Origin: DATFWC01 sp045801465
GTDB taxonomy: Bacteria > Pseudomonadota > Alphaproteobacteria > Rhizobiales > Xanthobacteraceae
Assembly (NCBI GenBank): GCA_045801465.1
Contig: JBJMSU010000164.1
Location: 1 to 37,672, forward strand
Length of the DNA stretch: 37,672 nucleotides
Direction: 5' to 3'
Part shown: piece after piece, positions 33,469 to 37,672 of the stretch
Layout of the letters: every line of letters starts with the position of its first letter
How positions within the stretch are numbered: position 1 is the stretch's first letter
The notes under the pieces: generated by a model
Seen by the model: the letters and a program-made list of their open reading frames with translations, nothing else
Database searches by the model: none
Told to the model about the DNA's origin: nothing
Position numbers and translations under genes: made by a program

Positions 33469-34362
33469 TCAGCCGCCGCGTCCGGCGCGGAACTCCTGGG
33501 GGGTCATTCCGGTCTGCTTGCGGAAGAAGCGGGCAAAGTGCGACGGATCGGAGAAGGCAAGCTCGCCGGCGATCTCGTGGATCGGCTCGGTGGTGAAGAC
33601 GAGCTGGCGCTTGGCCTCGGTCAGCACCCGCTGGCGGATGAGGTGCCCGGCGGTCACGCCGGTCGCGCGTTTGACGTGATCGTTGAGCCGGTCGGGCGTC
33701 ATGGCGAGTTTTTCAGCATAGAAGCCGAGCAGCCGTTGTCTGCGGAAATGCTCCTCGACGAGCCGGCGCAGCGCGCTCACGGTGGCGTCGGTCGGCTCCA
33801 GCGTCACGCTCCCGGAGCGCGCGCGACTGAGCGCCAGCCGCCCCACCTCGATGGCGATCAATGCGAGGAGACCGCGCATGGCGAGGCGAAAACCCTGGCG
33901 CGCCAGGAACCGCTCCTCGTGCAGCTCGCCGCACAGCGTGGACAGGCGCTTGAGTTCCGCGTCAGCGGCGAGCGGCACGACCGGCTGCACGGCGAGTGCG
34001 CGCAGACGCGCGAGCCCCTCGCCGGAGCGCTCCCCAAGCGCTTCGGCCACGTCTTCGGTGAAGCTCACCACCCAGCCTTCGGTGGCCTCGGGCGTGAAGC
34101 GAAAGCCGTGCGCGGCAGTGGGCGGAATCAGGATCGCGGCCGGTGCCGCGAAGGGAATCGTTGCCGCTTCGTAGAGCATATCGCCGCCGCCGCGCTCGAT
34201 CGCCAGGATCTGGAACAGGTTGCGGTGGCGGTGCGCCCGGATGGTCCAGTCATGGATCGGGGCGCGCGACGTGATCGTCTCGACATGGATGAAGTCGAAC
34301 GCGGAATCGTCGGGCGGATCGCCGTAGAGATGAAACAGCGGCAGGCCGAGATGGCGTCCCAT
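33469..34362 (-). CDS. AraC-family regulator, HpaA/PobC-like
   Basis: A 297-residue AraC/XylS protein. The N-terminal cupin-like effector domain contains HDWTIRAHRHRNLFQILAIERG and a PPTAAHGFRF stretch. The C-terminal two helix-turn-helix modules (about 197-297) include LGFYAEKLAMTPDRLNDHVKRATG and ELAFSDPSHFARFFRKQTGMTPQEFR, the usual AraC signature. The N-terminal style resembles regulators of 4-hydroxybenzoate or hydroxyphenylacetate catabolism, which would suit the pcaDC genes upstream, but this is inference. Confidence 0.9.
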   Translation of the reverse strand: MGRHLGLPLFHLYGDPPDDSAFDFIHVETITSRAPIHDWTIRAHRHRNLFQILAIERGGGDMLYEAATIPFAAPAAILIPPTAAHGFRFTPEATEGWVVSFTEDVAEALGERSGEGLARLRALAVQPVVPLAADAELKRLSTLCGELHEERFLARQGFRLAMRGLLALIAIEVGRLALSRARSGSVTLEPTDATVSALRRLVEEHFRRQRLLGFYAEKLAMTPDRLNDHVKRATGVTAGHLIRQRVLTEAKRQLVFTTEPIHEIAGELAFSDPSHFARFFRKQTGMTPQEFRAGRGG

Positions 34363-34523
34363 GGCCGGCCAGCATACCGAAAGCGCGCCGGCAGCGGAAA
34401 CTTTCCCCGCCGGTTATCCGCCGCTTTGCGCAGTGCAGGTAAAGCCTTGCGCGCGTTCGCCGGCGCTTGCCGCATCAGCGAAAAGCGCCGGCGCCGCGGT
34501 CGCGCGGCAATTGCCGATTGGTT

Positions 34524-34543
34524 CTAGCCCGGATATCTCACGC
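34524..34543 (+). repeat. IS1380-family left inverted end
   Basis: Twenty bases starting CTAGCCCGGATATCTC that are the exact reverse complement of 36213-36232. Confidence 0.92.
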
Positions 34544-34736
34544 CATGTTTGCACAATGATTTGGTTTGGCGCGAGGGGGGTGCTGGTTTCGTGCGGACGC
34601 ACTGTCCCCTGGCGCCGGAGGACGCGAGAGCGGGTGGGACTTTTTGCGGGGCTGCGGCGGCAGCAGATAGCAGATAAAGGGTCCTCGGTGGGCCTTTGGG
34701 TGATGCCGCGGGTTTGAGGCGTTGCGGCGCCGCGTG

Positions 34737-36134
34737 TCAGACGGGAGAGCCACGCGCGCTGGCCGCGGCATTGAGACTGACGGCGGCGCTGCTCCAGGCA
34801 AGGGCTGCGGGACAGCCTGACGCCATCGCGATCTTGATGCGGCGGACACTTATGCGCACGGTCGCGCCGATCTTGAGCAGCTTGAGGCGAATGGTGCCGC
34901 AGCTTGCGTCGATAAATGGCGTGTGCGTCAGCCCGATCCGGCGCAGCGCGCACAGCAGCACGTAGGCCATCGAGGCGAACCATAGCCGCAGCTGGTTGGC
35001 GCGCATCGTGGCGGTCGAGGTGCGGTCGGCATAGAGGTCGAGCTGGCACTCCTTGATCCGGTTCTCCATATCGCCGCGGGCGCAGTAGAGCTTCTCGTAG
35101 AGGTATCTTGGCTTGCATTCGCCGCGCTGGAGCGAGGTGACGACGAAGCGCGGGTTGGCTTCGCCGCCGGTAAACTCCGCCTTGGCGATGACCCGTCGTT
35201 CGCGGCTCCAGCTGCTGCGCGTTCTCCATCTGAACTCCTTGAAGGAGCGCGCCGGCTTGCCGCTTCGCCGGCTCTTCGCCTCGGCCCGCGCAAGCTCGTC
35301 GCCGATCTCGGCAACCAGCCGTCCATTCTGCTGCATGCCGAACAGGAAGTGCACGCCGTTCGCCTCGCACCACGCCATCAGATCGTCGCGTGCAAAGCCG
35401 CTGTCGGCGCGCAGCAGAATGCGCACGTTCGGCCAGCGCCGACGGATTTGCGCAACAATGCCCGCCACCTCCTTCACGGCGCCGTCCGCCGCATCTTTGC
35501 TCGCCCTCCGCAGCTTGGCGGCCAAAAGATGGCGCCCGCAGAAGATGTAAAGCGGCAGATAGCAGTAGCAGTCGTAATAGCCGTGGAAGAACCGCCCCTC
35601 CTGCTCCCCGTGCACCGGATCATCGGTCGCATCAAGGTCGAGAATGATCTCGTTCGGCGCGCGATCGTGCGCGTCCACAAAGAGATCGACCAGAAGCCGC
35701 TTGATCGCCAGCGGATTGTGGCTGATCTTGTGATACCGCGTCGGCTGCAACCGGCTCAGCTCCAGCCGGTTCAGCGTCGACTTGCCGGCAACCGGAGCGC
35801 AATCCTCACGCCGCGCCGCCAGCTTGCCCGCCAGCACCGCCATCATCGGATCATGGCGCAAGTCATCGTGGTCATTGAGGTCCTCATAGCCGAGCGCGAT
35901 GCCGAACACCCGCTGCCCGACAAGCGTCACAACCTCATGCTCGATCCGATCCGACCGCCGCCGGTCGTTAAAACATTCAGCAAACCGCTCCATCATCCCG
36001 ATCGCACGATCGGTCGCCCCGAGAAGCAGCGCTCCGGCATCCGACGTGATCGCGCCACCGTCGAAACCCGCAATAACCTCGCGCCCTTCGACGGGTGCAA
36101 ATCCGAACAAATCCAGGTTACACTCTGTTCGCAT
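34737..36134 (-). CDS. IS1380-family DDE transposase
   Basis: A 465-residue transposase of full family length. Recognisable blocks are GFDGGAITSDAGALLLGATDR near the N-terminus, the acidic LDLDATDDPVHGEQEGRFFHGYYDCYCYLPL block, RADSGFARDDLMAWCE, and the CARGDMENRIKE block with the late Glu of the DDE triad. The frame is unbroken, so the protein could be active. ATG 36134 is chosen because GAGGAG precedes it; the reading frame extends 24 codons further into the end of the element. Confidence 0.93.
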   Translation of the reverse strand: MRTECNLDLFGFAPVEGREVIAGFDGGAITSDAGALLLGATDRAIGMMERFAECFNDRRRSDRIEHEVVTLVGQRVFGIALGYEDLNDHDDLRHDPMMAVLAGKLAARREDCAPVAGKSTLNRLELSRLQPTRYHKISHNPLAIKRLLVDLFVDAHDRAPNEIILDLDATDDPVHGEQEGRFFHGYYDCYCYLPLYIFCGRHLLAAKLRRASKDAADGAVKEVAGIVAQIRRRWPNVRILLRADSGFARDDLMAWCEANGVHFLFGMQQNGRLVAEIGDELARAEAKSRRSGKPARSFKEFRWRTRSSWSRERRVIAKAEFTGGEANPRFVVTSLQRGECKPRYLYEKLYCARGDMENRIKECQLDLYADRTSTATMRANQLRLWFASMAYVLLCALRRIGLTHTPFIDASCGTIRLKLLKIGATVRISVRRIKIAMASGCPAALAWSSAAVSLNAAASARGSPV

Positions 36135-36212
36135 CGGGGCGCTCCTCGAATCCTCGGAAAGTCGTTGCAGCACAACAACTTTCACTGATTCGGCGCCCCG
36201 ATGCACTTAGTT

Positions 36213-36232
36213 GCGTGAGATATCCGGGCTAG
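36213..36232 (-). repeat. IS1380-family right inverted end
   Basis: Exact reverse complement of 34524-34543, just upstream of the transposase gene; it probably overlaps the transposase promoter. Confidence 0.92.
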
Positions 36233-36483
36233 GCCCAGGACAAGGTATCGTTCAGGCCAAACCTAGCACATTCTGGATGGGTCAAGTTCCCCCGTCAGGC
36301 ACAGCTCGTGGAGCGTCGGCCGATGTCTGCCTTGGGTCATTCGCGTCGGGGCGGGCAAGACGGCCACGTCTACCTGCTGCCGAACTTCGCCGGAACCGGA
36401 CATAAAATCAAGCTGCCCGTTCCGACGTGAAGTGCCAACTACGGACTCATGCACCGCAGCAAACCGCAGGCGCGGTAGCGGGG
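36233..36483. other. Non-coding spacer with a possible dispersed-repeat fragment
   Basis: No gene was recognised between the insertion sequence and the ABC binding-protein gene. GATGTCTGCCTTGGGTCATT (around 36321-36340) resembles a sequence I recall as repeated in Bradyrhizobium-type genomes; this is from memory and unverified. Confidence 0.35.
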
Positions 36484-37479
36484 TCATTCGATCACCTCGT
36501 CGGCGCGCGCGAGCAGGGTGGCTGGGATTTCAAGGCCGAGTGCATTGGCGGTCTTCAGGTTGATCACCAGCTCAAACTTGGTGGGCAGCTGAACGGGAAG
36601 ATCGGCGGGCTGGGCGCCCCGAAGAATGTTCTGCACATAACCGGCTGCACGACGATACGTATCAGTGATGTTCGCTCCGTAACTGATCAATCCGCCATCA
36701 TCGACATACTCGCGATATCCGTACACCGCCGGGAGCCGCAATTGACGAGCGGCATCGGCAACGATTTTCCGGTACGTAAACATAAAAGGATCATTCAGAA
36801 CAACCAGCATGTCAGGAGTTGAGTCCGGAATACTATCCAACACATTCTTCAATTCCCCGACATCACGGGCAACGTGGAGTGTGACGACAATACCATTTGA
36901 GGCAGCAAATTCCTTTGCGAAATTCCCTTCAAGATTGGCGTTGGAACTAGCGGAATTCAATAGAAGGGCCGCACGCCTCGCTTCTGGCCTAATTTCCTTT
37001 ATGATCTGAAAGCGCTTTGCTGCGGTCTCCGGCGCAGCTGCGACAAATCCGGTCAGATTGCCATCCGGCCGCGCGAGGTTCTTTACAAGTCCGACCTCGA
37101 CGAGGTCCCCAACACCTGCCGCCACGATGGGAATAAGTGAGGTGGCACGCTTTGCAGCTTCGGCGCCAACTGTTCCTCCCGCCAGAATAACATTTACCTT
37201 CTGCTGAACCAGATCGTCTGCCAATTCCGCAAGACGACCGACATTTCCTTCGGCCCATCGGTACTCGATGCGAATGCTCTGTCCTTCAGCATGGCCAAGA
37301 TCCTTCAATCCTTCGCGAAAGGCCGCCAGGGAAGCTCGGTACGACAGCGGAGAACCAGTCACTAACCATCCTACCCGCGGCACCTCTGCCAGGGGCTGCT
37401 GCGTGCGCGCCATGAGCGGCCACCCGGCCACCGTACCGCCGAAAAGCGTGACGAACTCACGCCGCCTGAGGTTCGGCAT
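36484..37479 (-). CDS. TrpX/COG2984-type ABC transporter substrate-binding protein
   Basis: A 331-residue periplasmic binding protein. The N-terminus MPNLRRREFVTLFGGTVAG is a twin-arginine signal, typical of this rhizobial group. The mature part (VPRVGWLVTGSPLSYRASLAAFREGLKDLGHAEGQSIRIEYRWAEGN onward) matches COG2984/ABC_sub_bind, a family related to TrpX tryptophan/tyrosine binding proteins. ATG 37479 has GGGAGG eight to nine bases upstream and begins the Tat signal; a start 11 codons upstream is less likely. No permease or ATPase gene follows, as is common for the many paralogues in rhizobia. The ligand is unknown. Confidence 0.9.
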   Translation of the reverse strand: MPNLRRREFVTLFGGTVAGWPLMARTQQPLAEVPRVGWLVTGSPLSYRASLAAFREGLKDLGHAEGQSIRIEYRWAEGNVGRLAELADDLVQQKVNVILAGGTVGAEAAKRATSLIPIVAAGVGDLVEVGLVKNLARPDGNLTGFVAAAPETAAKRFQIIKEIRPEARRAALLLNSASSNANLEGNFAKEFAASNGIVVTLHVARDVGELKNVLDSIPDSTPDMLVVLNDPFMFTYRKIVADAARQLRLPAVYGYREYVDDGGLISYGANITDTYRRAAGYVQNILRGAQPADLPVQLPTKFELVINLKTANALGLEIPATLLARADEVIE

Positions 37480-37672
37480 TGGGAACACCTCCCGTCCGCT
37501 CCAGTCTGGCACAGAGCCGCTGAGAAGTCCTTAGGCCAGACCTGAATCGTTCTGAATGAAACGCCTCGAACGTCCGCTCCGGCTCCAATTTGCTGGGTGG
37601 CCCCATAACGGACATCTCCCAGGCACCAGGCGCGCGGCCTCTGCCTGTGCCTCCCGTCAGTCCATCAGTCCA
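37480..37672. other. Right-end intergenic sequence
   Basis: These 193 bases hold the promoter region of the ABC binding-protein gene and no recognisable gene. The final bases contain the repeated hexamer-like CAGTCCAT / CAGTCCA. Confidence 0.4.

Larger units (their letters stand above)
34524..36232 (-). mobile_element. IS1380-family insertion sequence, apparently complete
   Basis: A 1709-base element between 20-base inverted ends that match perfectly (CTAGCCCGGATATCTCACGC and its reverse complement). One transposase gene fills most of it. The 193 bases between the left end and the transposase stop hold no gene. No matching short direct repeats are visible at the outer borders (GGTT versus GCCC), although the family normally leaves a 4-5 base duplication. 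Confidence 0.9.

Overview
The window is high-GC DNA with short intergenic gaps, strong GGAGG-type ribosome binding sites and many palindromic intergenic repeats. Gene content includes an aerobic CO-dehydrogenase-like molybdoenzyme operon, LysR and AraC regulators, a large SAM/cyclase/ATPase protein and a TrpX-type ABC binding protein. Together these suggest an alphaproteobacterium of the Hyphomicrobiales, near Bradyrhizobium, Rhodopseudomonas or Xanthobacteraceae. This placement rests on gene style and repeat types recalled from those genomes, not on a marker gene. No rRNA, tRNA or CRISPR array was seen.

Left part (1-13.3 kb). A lytic-transglycosylase-like membrane protein runs off the left edge. 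It is followed by a flavin monooxygenase of the NtaA/DszA type, then a repeat-rich stretch with two related hairpins in opposite orientation. Next is a truncated copy of the 5' end of a Tat-exported metallo-beta-lactamase-fold gene, a large SAM-cyclase-AAA-TPR protein, and the intact metallo-beta-lactamase-fold gene. A LysR gene then faces a tightly packed DUF2917-GNAT-MFS operon. Small genes follow: an antibiotic-biosynthesis-type monooxygenase, a 73-residue helical protein and a VOC protein. A second LysR gene closes this part.

Middle part (13.4-20.6 kb). A vanadium-haloperoxidase/PAP2-like secreted protein, a secreted cupin and a PPOX flavoprotein form a possible redox group divergent from the second LysR gene. 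A stand-alone Fis-type helix-turn-helix gene is followed by a two-hairpin segment that could be a small RNA. After a secreted four-cysteine protein comes a run of DUF899, PhnB-like VOC, SRPBCC, DUF1428 and four-helix membrane proteins.

Molybdoenzyme part (20.7-31.3 kb). On the minus strand lie coxS, coxL, coxM, coxD, coxE, two half-XdhC genes and a fused MoeA-like/MocA-like gene. Gene order S-L-M and the AYRGAGR loop mark a form II (putative) CO dehydrogenase rather than the form I enzyme with AYxCSFR. The downstream genes would supply active-site maturation (CoxD, CoxE), cofactor handling (XdhC) and cytidylylation (MocA domain). A coxG-like gene lies upstream, separated from coxS by a HicAB toxin-antitoxin pair in the opposite direction. 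Almost every wide gap in the operon holds a palindromic repeat.

Right part (31.5-37.7 kb). pcaD and pcaC homologues (beta-ketoadipate pathway), a membrane protein and an AraC regulator are followed by a complete IS1380-family insertion sequence with 20-bp inverted ends. A Tat-exported ABC substrate-binding protein ends the window.
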